Assembly: GCA_002633005.1 (NCBI GenBank)
Contig: NMRA01000346.1
Location: forward strand, 2,248 to 66,247
Reading direction: 5' to 3'
Source of the DNA: Phoronis australis
Taxonomy: Eukaryota; Phoronida; Phoronidae
Length of the DNA stretch: 64,000 bases
The position numbers and the translations under genes were made by a program. Below, piece by piece: positions 1-11,660 of the stretch (position 1 is its first letter; each line of letters starts with the position of its first letter). The notes under the pieces are model-generated. The model made no database searches. It worked only from the letters and a program-made list of their open reading frames with translations, and was not told where the DNA came from.

Positions 1-74
1 GGGGGGGCACGGGCCCCCCCCCCGGCCCCCCCGCTTCCTACGGCCCTGCATTAGGCGAGAATTGGACAATTATT

Positions 75-275
75 ATGCAGACAAAGAGGAGAGTGGATAC
101 GGGCACTTATACTCAAGTACTTGAAGAATCAGACAGTGAATTCGATTTCCCATTTAGCGAACTTTCGTCGGGTTTCAGGCCGTATGAACTGGACCCACAT
201 GCACGAAAAATGACATATGTGAGCCACAGCCAACTCTACCAAGTGGTGGTCACTACTCACAACATAGACACTTAA
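75..275 (+). pseudogene. P2X7-like N-terminal fragment (transposon-borne)
   Basis: The ORF is 66 codons long. Its middle (SDSEFDFPFSELSSGFRPYE) has the Ser/Asp/Glu-rich then RPY-E-x-P pattern that precedes the cysteine-rich ballast-like domain in many invertebrate P2X7-like predicted proteins. The cysteine-rich part itself is absent, so this is at most an N-terminal stub. It is assigned mainly by analogy with the related ORFs at 10290-10520 and 17690-18135. Confidence 0.35.
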
Positions 276-756
276 TAATTACTGACAAAGGCCACAGCCA
301 ACCTGGGTTACTCGTATTCACTACTGCCGTGATGGAATGAGCACAGTCTAAACACAATATGCATAAGCCTACTTGTAGTAGCACTCGATCTCGGCCGGGG
401 TCCAGGGCCTGGCATCACTCGCCCTAGAATGGAAGCAGTTTGTTCGTTATTTACAAGATTTGCAAATGCACTTACTTGGTGGTGAGTCCTTTATTGTAAC
501 GCCGCTTATGTGTGTGGTCGAAACACGATTCTTTGAAATGTGCCGATCAAAGTGTGGCTTACGCCAAACTGAATCTCATGTTCCACACTGACACTCCACA
601 CTCTTGTTCGGCGCACAATCATGAGTGGCGCAGCACTGAAAAAAGTGGGGGCTAAGCTCCCCCCCCCCCCAGTCCTCCTGTGTTGCACTGCCTATAGACC
701 ATGGACGGCTTAGCCCTGAAAAAGTGGGGGGCTATAGCCCTACCCCAGGCCCCTAT

Positions 757-881
757 TGTGCGCCGCCGATGACAAACCGATGCCATTTTTGTGCAACTTT
801 CACGTATTTAGGAACTTTGAACACTAAGACGTTCACAGTCAAGTTGTTGTTACCACAGTTTCCACAAACGCACCTTTTCAT
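757..881 (-). pseudogene. THAP zinc-finger N-terminal fragment
   Basis: Reading the - strand from an ATG at 881, the first residues are MKRCVCGNCGNNN, followed by V-F-K-V-P and a Trp about 30 residues in. This matches the start of a C2CH THAP domain (Cys pair, hydrophobic-x-P, Trp). The downstream Cys-x2-His pair is missing. THAP domains are the DNA-binding modules of several transposases. The fragment is short, so chance similarity is possible. Confidence 0.4.
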
Positions 882-1056
882 GTCTGAAAAAGACGGCTCC
901 ACGCGGACTTTCTTCACGACTCCTCAGTATCGCACTGGTAAAACAACAACGGCTGAGGCGGTCTTCCACCCATTGTGTACAAACTCGGTAACAGGAAAAT
1001 ATATTTTTAAAATTTTTAGATTGTTTCCTAGCAACAGGTGTACTAAAGGCTATTAA

Positions 1057-3918
1057 ATCTGTTAAGATGTAATAATAAAATTCCCTTTTGAGACACAGGG
1101 TCATGGTGGGAACTCTTTAGAGTGTTAGCATTAATATTGTGACAATGTTAGAAATTGTAAAATTGTTTTTTATTTTCTAAATTTCAAAGAAACCTCAAAT
1201 CCCAGAACCTAAGCAGGGCAGTTACTTATTTTAGATTACTTACCTAAATGTAACCTATTGTTGGGTAAGTTACATTGTTAAAAACAGCAAATGCTCAAAG
1301 ATGACCAAATGCGACCTAAAACACTAGAGAAGATAACTGCATCTGTATGTTCTTTGTTTTTTATTCAGTCACTATACTTAACAAGTTTTCATTTTCCTTT
1401 CATACTGCTGTCAAAGTCAGTACAGCAAAATATTAATTGCAAATGCTTTAAAACAACAAAGGCAGTGTTACCTGCATGTTGTGTAAACAAGCACAATAGA
1501 TATCAATACAAACCATACATAAATATATGATCCAGTTTTACCAAATGTGCAAGTATTAGCATTTAGAGCATTTGTACTTTTCCAACATTTGAAATTATCT
1601 CATAATCAGGTGGTAGCTGCCAGTCTGTAGCTACAGTAAAATTTTGTCTATTTCAGACAAAAATAATTGCCAAAAATTACTCATTTTGATTTTTCAAGGA
1701 CATTTAGCATTGTTGTGAAGACTCACAATTTTTCAAAATATTGTCTGTCAGCAGCTATGGTACGGACTTGGATATGACTCGGGATTCTTGTGGTACTGCC
1801 ACATTATTTATGAAAAAATAAGAAATCTAATTTCACTAGTGTCCTTATATTATTGTTTTATGCTTCTAGGGTTATTGTTCACTTTAATCATACTAGCCCA
1901 GCTACATGTTGAACTGCTAGGACAGATTTCAAGGAATGCCTCTTGAAATACATTAATGTTTAATGCCTCTAGGGCTGTTGATTGTTTATTTAAATTATGC
2001 TAGCCCAGCCACATGTTGATCTGGTGGGACTGTTATCAAGGAAAGCATGTGGTTGTCAAGGTTACATGCCTGGGAAGTGACCTATAAGCTTTCATTTGAA
2101 CCAAATTCAAACGGTTTTGGTACAGCCTAGACTCTACATGGATAACTGAAGAACTGCATGGATGTGAGTTTTGAATTTAAAATTGTATTTATATCGGTGT
2201 GATTGTTAAGTAAAATTACTTAGACTTAATTCATGAATCAGTAGTTTTGGTCTTACAAACAAAAGGAAGTTGATTTTCTTAGGGAAAAGTACAGCACAGA
2301 TTTCAAATGAGTTAACTGGGGTTGAGACCAGAATCAACTAGTTTCCAAAACATTGTCAAGTTACATGTAACCAGTCCTTCAAAATAATCACTTCTTGAGA
2401 CAGTAAAACTTAAGTTTGTGTCAATTTTCACATCGCTCTCTGACTGTTTGATTCACAATAGGAACAACAAATTTTTATTTTGGTTAAATGCATGGTAATT
2501 ATTGGGCACAAAATAAGATTAGCATATTGTATATTTAAGTACTGGTAGGTGTTTTAACTGCCATCACTTTCAGTCATACGCATTCTCAGTCTGCAGTCAA
2601 ACTATTGAACACAAGTTTAACTGTCTGTTCATACATGAGCAGAAGAGCAACAGTTCGACTTAAAACGTAATTGAGATTCTAATAATGCTATCACAAATGC
2701 CTTTTTGTGGAAAGTGAAATGGCATTCATACTTTAGGTTTGTGAATATTGAGTGACATAATGTACTTGATGAAAGCTAGAGACACTGCAGAGGTTACGAG
2801 GCAACAAGTTTGAGTTGAAAACACCGGAACAAATGGCGTACACAGCATCTCAAGGTTGAGTCGAACAAATATGGATGAAAACACTAGCGATCATCCCATA
2901 TGAACCCTATGGAACACCTCCGATTGCTGTAATGCAGATTAGTCTTGAGTAGAATGTGTTTAGAACGTCCACTAATATGGTAATAACTGGATATAACCTC
3001 TGTAGTTGTTCTTTTCAATACCATGGTAATATTGTAAAATAGAAAGGTATAATTTATGGTTGATGCCTTAGATAAATGAATGATGTTATTGGATGATATC
3101 GCTATATTAATAGTCGAAATATTGCAAATTTCAACAAAGGCCTACAAGTTCAATGATAGCCCATTCAGTAGGCCGATGTATCATGAAACCATATTGGGAA
3201 GCAAAAATAGTAATCGAAGAAGCATTCGACAGTTTTCAAGTATTTTAGATGAACATGGGAAAAATAAATATGTTTGACTGTTAAGAGTGATTTTTTTCAG
3301 TTGACAAGTAATGAGGTAATTTAAAATAAAATGCTTAAATATGCTCGACATGCTGTTCTAAGCATGCCTTTCCACGGGGGAAAGTCAGATTTCATGGTTT
3401 TCTCCACTGGCATTCGACGTATTTTGCGCCATTCTCAATGCTAATAAACACCCCGTTGGGTGCATTTCAACGCTCTGTGTTGCTGTTGTTAGTTTAGTCA
3501 AGTAAATAATATCGTTGTTGCAATTATTATAGATTTTGTCGTGCGTTAAGAATAAAACATCTCGGTATATTGTAATTAAAGCTTGGCATACATTCAAGTT
3601 GTTCTCTCAAGACACAATTTTGATTGTAATACAAGTATTATTACTAATTGCCATTATAGACACTTTTATAGTTTCTGTTATTCATTGTCATGTGATTTTG
3701 TTTTAATTTCTAGTCATTATACATCAGATCGAAAATTATCCAGTGTGTAGCTGATTGTGTATTTTCTTGCTTCAACAAGCGGGCATGCAATAAAAATTAT
3801 GTATTTGTCAGCTGGCCTTTCTACATTAAATTATTCATGCCACAATTCAAGTATGTTGTAGTCTTGCATCCAATATTTTTTCTGGTGGTTCGCAGAAACT
3901 TCTATATAACCCCATGAA
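1057..3918. other. Gene-free stretch with one imperfect 107-bp duplication
   Basis: No ORF with recognisable similarity is present. An imperfect direct duplication covers about 1861-1936 and 1968-2042, both containing CTAGCCCAGC(T/C)ACATGTTGA and ending in a T-TCAAGG block. A TATA-like CCTATAAGC lies at about 2081 with no supported gene behind it. The rest is AT-rich with scattered stops in all frames. Confidence 0.6.
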
Positions 3919-4290
3919 GATGTTTGCGGCAAGCTTGCAGCAATGTGTGCGGCTGGGTTGCAGGAACTGTTCCATATAAGGACATAGAGATGTTTGCGGC
4001 AAGCTTGCAGCAATGTGTGCGGCTGGGTTGCAGGAACTGTTCCATATAAGGACATAGAGATGTTTGCTGCAAGCTTGCGGCAAACTTCATTTGCATGGTA
4101 AAAGTTTGTTGCATGTTTGCGGCAAGCATGCCGCAAGCTTGCGGCAATGTTTGCGGCTGGGTTGCAGGAAATTTGCATCCACTCTTTGGTCAGAGTTGAT
4201 TCTACGTGTTTGCGGCTGGTTTGCAGAAACCTTTGCAGCAAGCTTGCCGCAACTTTGCGGCAAGCTTGCGGCAAGTGTTTGCAGGAAGGC
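3919..4290. repeat. 70-bp tandem repeat with palindromic GCAAGCTTGC cores
   Basis: Two complete 70-bp units start at 3919 and 3989, and a third partial unit starts at 4059. The array then degenerates into a run of shorter TTGCGGCAAG and TTGCCGCAAG motifs. Each unit contains the perfect palindrome GCAAGCTTGC, and both orientations are mixed after 4080. Several 60-170 codon ORFs appear on both strands here, but they are by-products of the repeat. Confidence 0.85.
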
Positions 4291-4397
4291 TTTTTTGGTA
4301 TGGGTACCACTCGTCCATTTCTGTATATATACCACTCGTCCAATTACTGCTTTGCCGTAAAAGACAGAAAGAGAAAGAGCCGACGCGTCAATTTTAA

Positions 4398-5675
4398 AGC
4401 GGAAAGCAAAAATAAGGTTCGTTGAATATCCCAGACATATTTTTCACTTATTTACTGCTTTTCGTAATTTAATTAATTACTCGTCGTCAACTCCGGACGT
4501 GACGTTTTGGGAGGCAATAATTTCGCACCAATTTCTTTTCATATAGTCTGACTGTGAGAGCAGTAGAGTCAGTCATTGTTCTACCTCGGTTATGATAAGT
4601 TCGGTTGTCGTTTGCTTTTGCTTACGAGTCAGTCAACATACTCATTATCGTCTCACGTACAGAGGAAGAACTGTCCCACTTGCCCGAGTGTCCCGCGACA
4701 CACACTGAAGGGTGATCTGAGCACCCAAACTGCTTACATCCCGCCGGGTGACTCCTTCGCCACACACCTGGCACCTTCCAAACAGCTCCAATACAAGTCC
4801 ACAATAAACTTATCAAACTTAGGCTCACCGATCTGTTCATTGGATGATGAACTGTCCTCTTCAGTCACTGGGCGTCGAACTGGACCTGTATTCACTCCCA
4901 CTACTCAACATCGCTGCAGGGCTGCTTACAGGCTCTGGGCTAGAGACAACAGCACAGGGCGAATCACTGCTAGTTCCCGGTATTGCACGCAATGGGGTAC
5001 GTTCGGAGGCACGGGTGACAGTGGATGAAGTGCCTCCAGTCACTGTATATAGTGGTCACAGCTCGCGAGGCTTCTCGCTTCAAAAACGCACTTCTCAGGG
5101 TTGGCGACGGGGCACTGCCGGGAATCAACAGCGACGGTATGGTACCCTTCTTCAGGCGTTGTTTCGCAGGGACCTTCATCAATTCAGCGTACATATCTGT
5201 CATAATCTGACGGCAGGAAATGCTTGCCACACACACGGTAACCCTCCACTGCTTTGTACGTTGCGTGGATGGGTAGTGCTGCGTTCTTCACATGAACGAG
5301 CTAGCAAAGTACGGCGAGGTGTGTCATCCTTCATAAAGCGAGGCAAGGTACCCAAAGCGCGTGTGAGACGATAATGAGTACATCCCAGCACGCAGCAACA
5401 GTGTGGCATGTTGACTGACTTGTAAACAAAAGCAAACGACGACCGAACTTATCACAGCCGAGGTAGAACAATGACTGACTCGACAGCTCTCACAGTCAGA
5501 CTATAATGAAAAGAAATTGGCGCAAAACTCTTGCCTCCCAAAACTTCACTTCTGGAGTAGAGTACGAGAAATTAATCAAATTACGAAAAGCTGTAATTAA
5601 GTGAAAAATGTGTCTGGGATAATAAACGAACCTTATTTTTGCTAAAAGTGACATGGAAAAAGGTTGCCTTCGCCT
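4398..5675 (-). mobile_element. Kolobok-like DNA transposon, family 2, copy 1
   Basis: The element is flanked by TTAA at 4394-4397 and 5676-5679 and bounded by inverted repeats of about 235 bp (roughly 4410-4640 against 5400-5660). The right end reads inwards as AGGCGAAGGCAACC. The left end has lost about 25 bp just inside the terminus. The interior encodes on the - strand a frameshifted THAP domain and a later zinc-like C-x2-GH-x3-W-x-S motif. A TTAA target duplication plus a THAP transposase is the Kolobok pattern. PiggyBac also uses TTAA but normally has CCC ends and no THAP. A second copy lies at 45614-46420. Confidence 0.7.
4622..5409 (-). pseudogene. Broken THAP transposase of Kolobok type
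   Basis: Transcription would run from 5409 down. The ORF starts MPHCCCVLGC, the CxxxxC start of a THAP domain. It shifts frame and resumes near 5236 with a stretch ending RLKKGTIPSLL, equivalent to the THAP C-terminal AVPTxF box. Near the left inverted repeat (4622-4840) a third frame holds CVAGHSGKWDS, matching the C-x2-GH-x3-W-x-S motif that follows the THAP domain in Kolobok-type transposases. The catalytic region is missing. At least two frameshifts make it non-functional. Confidence 0.6.
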
Positions 5676-5679
5676 TTAA

Positions 5680-6751
5680 ATTGGTATTAAGTAGGTACAC
5701 TGTAACAACTCGTCGAAACGCAAAAAGTAAATAACAGCTCGTCCGAGTTTGACGAAAAAGTCAGTTAAAAATCCAAATGAAACCCAATTGCTTGCACTCA
5801 TCGACATGAATCCTGATTTTTGATCCGGGAACCAAAAATACCCTCACATCGTGCGTCCTGCATTCTGTAACAATAATCGCGTAGAAAAATACTCAGGGTC
5901 CCTGGACATGGTCAACCATGTGCCATTGAGCTGTACTTGAAATGCTTTAACCGTACGGAGACTTGATCCAACATCAACTTTCAGTGTCCACCTCCTGTCG
6001 ACCATTCTGAGAAACATTTTATCCATGGCTGCATGACCAGCTTGCCCTTGTCAAACTTCATTTGTCAATTATAATAGACGTGTTTGTTAAAAAATTCAAT
6101 TTTGTCAAACTCCGTTCACTTTTGACTATCTTCCATTCCAAACAATCCAAAAGTAAGCAATAAAAGTACTAAAACAAGTATTCATCGAATTTTAAACAAA
6201 AGTTTCCATTATGGGTGAAAATGAAATGTATTTTGTTGCATATTTGGAAAATTTCATGTTCTTTTAAGTTTGCCAATAAAACGTTCATATGCCGTTTGAC
6301 CAGAAGTCAGGTCGGACTGTCTGAAACCGGCGTCTGAAAAAAATCAGAAGTGACAGTAAAAACTTATCTAACACTGATCTGCTTTCATATCGCACGACTC
6401 CAAAATAAGATGCCAGTTTTGCCATCATGAGAAGTCTCTTTTCCACGTGATTTCCTGTTAGGTTCTGTTTACTGATGCTGGTGATCTCTCGTAACTGTCC
6501 AGAATCTGAGCTGAATTATGAATTATGTCATACGAATTATCAGAGAGTAGGTTCGTTTTAATTTTCTGCTAAAGCTTCTGATGTCCTAGGTGCTTTCTTA
6601 TGAGTAGTTTTCTGAACGCGCTAATAGAAAATGTTTCGTTCTGATGAGATTTCTCGTAAGTGACGTTTAAACGGATTCAAGGTCCCGTGCCGTACACGCC
6701 TAAAACTAAGTATACAGAAAACTCACGATCGCTCATGTTTTGCGCAATAAG
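5680..6751. other. Gene-free stretch
   Basis: No ORF with family resemblance, no RNA gene and no obvious tandem structure. One short - strand ORF (5844-6026) has no recognisable motif. Confidence 0.55.
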
Positions 6752-7089
6752 GTCATGCATTACAATAAAGTCGTGCATTACAATAAAGTCGTGCATAACA
6801 ATAAAGTCGTGCATTACAAAAAAGTCGTGCATTACAATAAAGTCGTGCATTACAATAAAGTCGTGCATTACAATAAAGTCGTGCATTACAATAAAGTCGT
6901 GCATTACAAGAAAGTCGTGCATTACAATAAAGTCGTGCATTACAATAAAGTCGTGCATTACAAGAAAGTCGTGCATTAGAATAAAGTCATGCATTACAAT
7001 AAAGTCATGCATTACAATAAATACATGCATTACAATAAAGTCATGCATTACAATAAAGTCATGCATTACAATAAAGTCATGCATTACAA
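6752..7089. repeat. 18-bp minisatellite, about 19 copies
   Basis: The unit is gtcgtgcattacaataaa with few substitutions (mostly gtcg to gtca in the right third, and aaa/aga changes). Because 18 is a multiple of three, both strands give long repetitive ORFs (K-S-C-I-T-I and M-H-D-F-I-V). They lack any conserved start or flanking domain and I do not treat them as genes. No spacer variation, so it is not a CRISPR-type array. Confidence 0.95.
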
Positions 7090-9236
7090 GCGAAGCACGT
7101 GAACACACTAGCTTTCTTCACGAGTGCCGTAGTTCCACGGAGTGAAGCTCAGAATAACGGATAACGTGTTTGGGATAATTCAGAACAGATCTTTGACACG
7201 TTTCCTTGGCCAGTGTTTTAGGCCACTTGCAAATTTTTGGATGAGCCGGCAAAAAACTTAATAAGTGGTAAAACGTCACATTGATGTTTCATTCGTTCGT
7301 GACCAACTCTTCGGACTGTGATGAAAAACATTTATTTTTCATGCAACATGTCCTGATTAGCCTCATTGGGGCGTTTTCCCGTTCTGTGAATTTACCAGAC
7401 ATAGAGCGGTTGTGAGCGAGTAATAGCATCTAGTTCCTTTATTAACTGCCGCGCACAGTCTTTTGTTTGTTATGACTACAGGCAGGCCTATTATATACCA
7501 TAGGCTCATTACCGACCACGTGTGAACACAGTCAAACCACAACATTCCTTTTCATTAAGTTCTGATCCACCCTGAGTAACTTCATAGTTGTGCGTACACT
7601 TATATATGAACATGAAGAACTGCCAGCAACATTGGTGAAATCTGCTTACGACAGTTTGATTGAAAGTAAGCGAAAAACGAAACCTGGCTTGCATTTTTTA
7701 TTACTTCAAGATGATACACAAACATCATTTAACGTACTACTTTTGAATTCCGAAATCCAGAGGCAGCAAATTAACCCTTTGAGGCCGCACACTGTCCCTT
7801 GGGTCGCTTCACACATCCTCCTCAAGCTGGCAAAATACATTTCCGGAAAAATACGTCAGGGGAATTTCATCAAAGTAGGAAGAATTTGACACCTTTCTGT
7901 GAGGATTGAGAATTGTTTAAACCCCAAAAACTTCCCTCCTAAATCGAATTCGTAGTGTTGGCAAAACCACTGTCACATTTCTCTGGCCTGATTTTTTTGA
8001 ATACGTGTTATATCTACAGCACTACGGGTCAGAAACTAAGTGCGGCAGACGACATCGCAGAAAGCGAGGTACTGAAGGCGGCGTGCTTCCTGAAGTTTGC
8101 GAACATGGGAAGAAAATAAAGTGACAAAGAGTTCAAGTTTTATATTTTGAACTGAACCCAACACTCGGTAAAATAATTTGCTACTTCTTGTAATATAATT
8201 CACATTGCCAACCACCGTCCCAGATGCCATCGTTGCACTCATTGTTATCGTCGATCTTTGACAATTCGAACACACAACTTTCTTCCCTAATAGTTCGTAC
8301 GGCCAATTTTGTCTTTATTAATTCGGATACGAAACTTTCAAGGGAAAAATAGTCAGTTCGTACGCTAGGGTACGCACTATTAGAGAAAACGCCGTACTCA
8401 AATGCATGACATGCGTGCATCACTCAGCCGAATTCCTAGATATGGGTACACGTTGAGAAACACGCATAGATATGTGATTCCCACAGATTTAATCACGATA
8501 TATATAACAGAGATAAAGTTGGCTTAAAGCCTTCCTCGAATGGATTTTTTATCCCGATGTATTGAACTATCCAGATGGTCCTAGCAATATTTTAGCACAG
8601 AAAACAGTCGGAAGGCACAGATCACACGTGCAGTAGACGCTTCGCGCAATATTGCGTGACCGCTAGAAAACATCCTACAAGGAACAGTGATAGCGGTGGT
8701 TCTCAACATTTGCTGCTAATCACGGTAGAAGTACACATCCGTTTGTCGGCGGTACCATCGTACATTGGAAAGAATACCAATGTCTCCAAGTGTTGTTCGG
8801 AGCTGTTTGAATTGATAAAAACAGTCGTTTTGGGGGACATTGACTAAGTTGCAAACATTTCAATGTGATTTTTCAAATAACAGATCATTTAGTTTGAAAA
8901 TGATTGAGCGTTGAGTTATAGCTATTGTGCCGCTTGGTAATAACGCGCGACATCAATTGACCTATCGCCAGGATTACGACTGCAGGCTTAACTGACCAAT
9001 CAAAACACAGCATTCTTGACACACCTTCGTCTGCGTTTCCAAGCCGCCATTTTACCTGACAAACAATACGTTGTCGTGTAAAACTTATTTTAGTCTATAG
9101 CTCACGAGATTGCGTGATGAGAATGGGGATACGGTGTTGATATGGCCTGTGTAATTCTGACAGCCGTCATGCAGCTCGAGATGAATATTCCGTCATTTTT
9201 AGGCATCTCTGAAGCCGAAAAGTGATGTCGAAAGGT
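7090..9236. other. Gene-free stretch
   Basis: I see no conserved exon in this 2.1 kb. The largest ORF (7590-7889, + strand, 99 codons) has no motif I recognise and no flanking splice logic. Confidence 0.5.
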
Positions 9237-10289
9237 TTAAAGGAGCATGCCACCCAAAAACAACCTAATTTGTATCAATTTAGATCGAGTAGTTCTACTC
9301 CATAACGACAGGTACGGTTGCGTTACCTGACACCTGACGGAAGATAGAGGTGTTGAAATTATCCAATGACGTCATCGGTTTCACACGCAGTCCGTGTTCA
9401 GCAGTTCACAACACGGGTTACTGGAGTCAGCTTATCGGTTGAAGTCATCGTTTAACACCAATAAATCATCAAACTACGATGTAAAACCCTTAGAAATACA
9501 CCGAGTTCTTATAAAAAAGTGTTGTTTTATTTCGCTCTTACGGAATTATTGGTATTTGGACACACCGTATTCTACAAAGTTCGGCAGGCCAATAAGGTCC
9601 GTAGCAGGAGTTTGGGGTCTGTTCGGAGATAATTTCGAAGTATTTTCCGTGAGATACAGACAGGAGAACAAAGATCTGTGTTGTTTAGACTTGTGATTTT
9701 TTTAGTTCTAAACACAAAACGCTTGTTATCCTGGCCAGTGGCTCGGAGCCCGATCGGGCCCGTCGCGGCCGGCCGGATTGACTCATTATCCCGGCCAGTG
9801 GCTCGGAAACTGATCAGACATCACGAACATAAACCAGCCAAAGTTCAGTGGAAACTAAACTTCCAGTCAAGAAAATACTATACTAGTGAGCCAAAGTAAT
9901 GTGCACCTGATTATGTTGGTGAGTTAGCCACGAAACTGCAAGTTTACTTACTCGTCGGGGGCCGCGAATTCAGGTTCCACTTTGGCCACAGCACCTTCAG
10001 GGCAGAAGTTGTACATTGACAATCATTATTTGAATAATGTAAATGTAAATAAAGATTACCCTGGAAATCGAATTTTCACAACAGTTTCTGCCAGCAAACA
10101 CTAAATTAGCATGAGCTCACACGGCCTCGGTGTTCCGTCAACTATTAGTTTCATTGCACCTAAAGCCGGTAACGCAGTGATTTATTCATTCATGTTGCTG
10201 GCTTCTCAAATCATTTATACTCACGAACACTCAAAGGCATTACAAATTGCATCTAATGAGACAGACTTTGTTTCAGTTTTATATAAGTA

Positions 10290-10520
10290 TTGGTTAGGGT
10301 GAGAATAATTCATTTTGAAACAGAACGCTCGGCCAACGAAACGCCAACAAGGCAACTCGCAATCCCGACTTCGGACGAGCTAGAGCTCATCAGTACCGAC
10401 TTCGCAGATGGGTCGTTAAGTTTTACAGACTATCAATTCGAACAGGAATACAGTGATGAAGAAATACTAGAGAGGCGCCGTGAACAAGCTCAGACAAAAG
10501 AACGTATGGAGTTATTTGGT
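10290..10520 (+). pseudogene. P2X7-like N-terminal ORF of copy A
   Basis: The frame contains SDELELISTDFADGSLSFTD followed by YQFEQEYSDEEILERRREQA. It is clearly homologous to the copy B - strand ORF (YQFEPEYIDQEIIERLRERA). It ends at about GKPIRQ, where the coding sequence for the cysteine-rich ballast-like domain should begin. From there the sequence belongs to the THAP ORF on the other strand, so the ballast domain has been deleted. Confidence 0.5.
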
Positions 10521-10559
10521 AAGCCCATTCGTCAGGCACTGTCGACGTCTGCAGGCCAC

Positions 10560-10758
10560 AGAAACGGAAATGTTTCACGGCCTCAGTGCTATTTACAGCG
10601 TTCATTTCATTCTTCACTACCATGAGCCACTTCCTAAGCATTTCGGACTCTCGAGGAAGTAAAAAAATGATATACCCGCTTTCCTCGCACCTGCTTAGTT
10701 CGGACAAGCGGGAACGATGCACCGCAACATAGCGACATTCACTCTGCATATGAACCAC
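10560..10758 (-). pseudogene. THAP domain fragment of copy A
   Basis: Reading from 10758 on the - strand, residues 28-55 (GYIIFLLPRESEMLRKWLMV) align with the copy B THAP domain (GVSFFRFPRDPMMLRKWLAT). They share the F-x-x-P, the LRKW tryptophan block and VKNEM after it. The first 25 residues are out of frame with respect to the CIVPAC motif kept in copy B, which indicates a frameshift. The CxxH half of the zinc finger is not visible. Confidence 0.6.
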
Positions 10759-10907
10759 TTACGTCGCTAGCGTCGTTTCTCACCTTCCTCACAGGTTAAC
10801 GCTACACCTCTTGGCAAGGTAATGGCGACCGTATGCGAGGCGATGTGGATATAGAGCGGTTAAGACGGCAAAAAAGACTAATTAAATCGGGTGGCATTCT
10901 CCTTTAA

Positions 10908-11660
10908 ACTTTGTAACTATCAAAGTGTGCGAACGGCCACTACACGAGCAGCTGAACTTTGCAATGTTGCTTGATTACTCGAAGGTTAAACACAAATATA
11001 TTTGTTCCAAGATACACACTAGTTCAGTTTGGTGGGTATAGTGTAGGCTTATCTGATTTTGACTCCGGAGTTTCACTCGTCTGGCCGCCTTTGTCTCGCC
11101 ACCTACTGGATCTCAGCACTATAGAGTCTAGCAATAGTCCCTGGAATTTTTTTTATATTTTTACTATTTTTCAGTTATTTCGACCTATGGATATCGTTTT
11201 GTTTCGTAGCAGATGTACATTTTTTGTCATTCATATACCCGTAAGCTGGCGATCAACTGAACCTTTTTACAAAATTGAGAGATTCGATCGGCACAGCTAG
11301 GGAGGGGCACTGGATTACTGAGCTCAAAGAATTGTTCGAGCTGTTGCCACGAAAAAATAAACAGTTGAATTACTTTTTGATGAGAACCTCTAGTATAAAC
11401 TTCGCCTGTAGAGTTACAGAAAGCTCATTTTGAAGTTGTTAAATCATGATATTTAGATTTATGAAGCTTTAAAAAGGAATTTGAGTTATTTTTACAAATA
11501 GTCATTTTTGCCACTACAACAGACTTGTTATTTTCTGTAACCATACCACAGTTTAAGGATCATGCTGCGTTTAAAAATAACTGCAAGCTACCTTTATGCA
11601 GTGAAACTACAAAAAATGCGAAGTTCGTCAGAAGAACTTAAATGTCTTAATGGTGCAGTG
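10908..11660. other. Gene-free stretch between two mobile elements
   Basis: No supported gene. One 113-codon + strand ORF (10959-11300) is Phe/Ser-rich with no motif I recognise. Confidence 0.5.

Larger units (their letters stand above)
1..1056. mobile_element. Decayed THAP / P2X7-like transposon copy, left end at or beyond window edge
   Basis: The window opens with a G/C homopolymer stretch (1-35), typical of a contig edge. Two decayed ORFs converge inside the first kilobase. A + strand fragment (75-275) contains the acidic and RPYELDP-type sequence seen at the start of P2X7-like proteins. A - strand fragment (about 757-881) resembles the start of a THAP domain. The same convergent pair occurs in the two better-preserved TTAA elements at 9241-10903 and 17188-18720, which is why I group them. 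I could not find terminal inverted repeats here, so the boundaries are guesses. Confidence 0.4.
9241..10903. mobile_element. Kolobok-like THAP/P2X7-like transposon, copy A
   Basis: TTAA flanks the element at 9237-9240 and 10904-10907. The ends are inverted: AGGAGCATGCCACCC on the left and, read inwards, AGGAGAATGCCACCC on the right. Sub-terminal sequences match copy B (17188-18720) in opposite orientation. Examples are the block before ATGACGTCAT at 9360-9375, and the block with GATGTGGATATAGAGCGG near 10840. Inside, a P2X7-like N-terminal ORF (+) runs head-on into a THAP ORF (-). The joined ends show this is an internally deleted, non-autonomous copy. Confidence 0.75.

Noticed and set aside
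3831-4425. Cluster of ORFs with Q-A-C-R-K-L-A-A repeats on both strands
   Set aside because: Generated by the palindromic GCAAGCTTGC repeat. Mutually overlapping on both strands.
6752-7089. CRISPR-like regular array
   Set aside because: Units are contiguous with no unique spacers, and the context is eukaryotic. The same applies to the arrays at 42482, 44262 and 53498.
6660-7145. 161-codon + and 143-codon - repetitive ORFs
   Set aside because: Products of the 18-bp array on both strands.
7590-7889. 99-codon + strand ORF
   Set aside because: No motif, no conservation that I recognise, no splice context.
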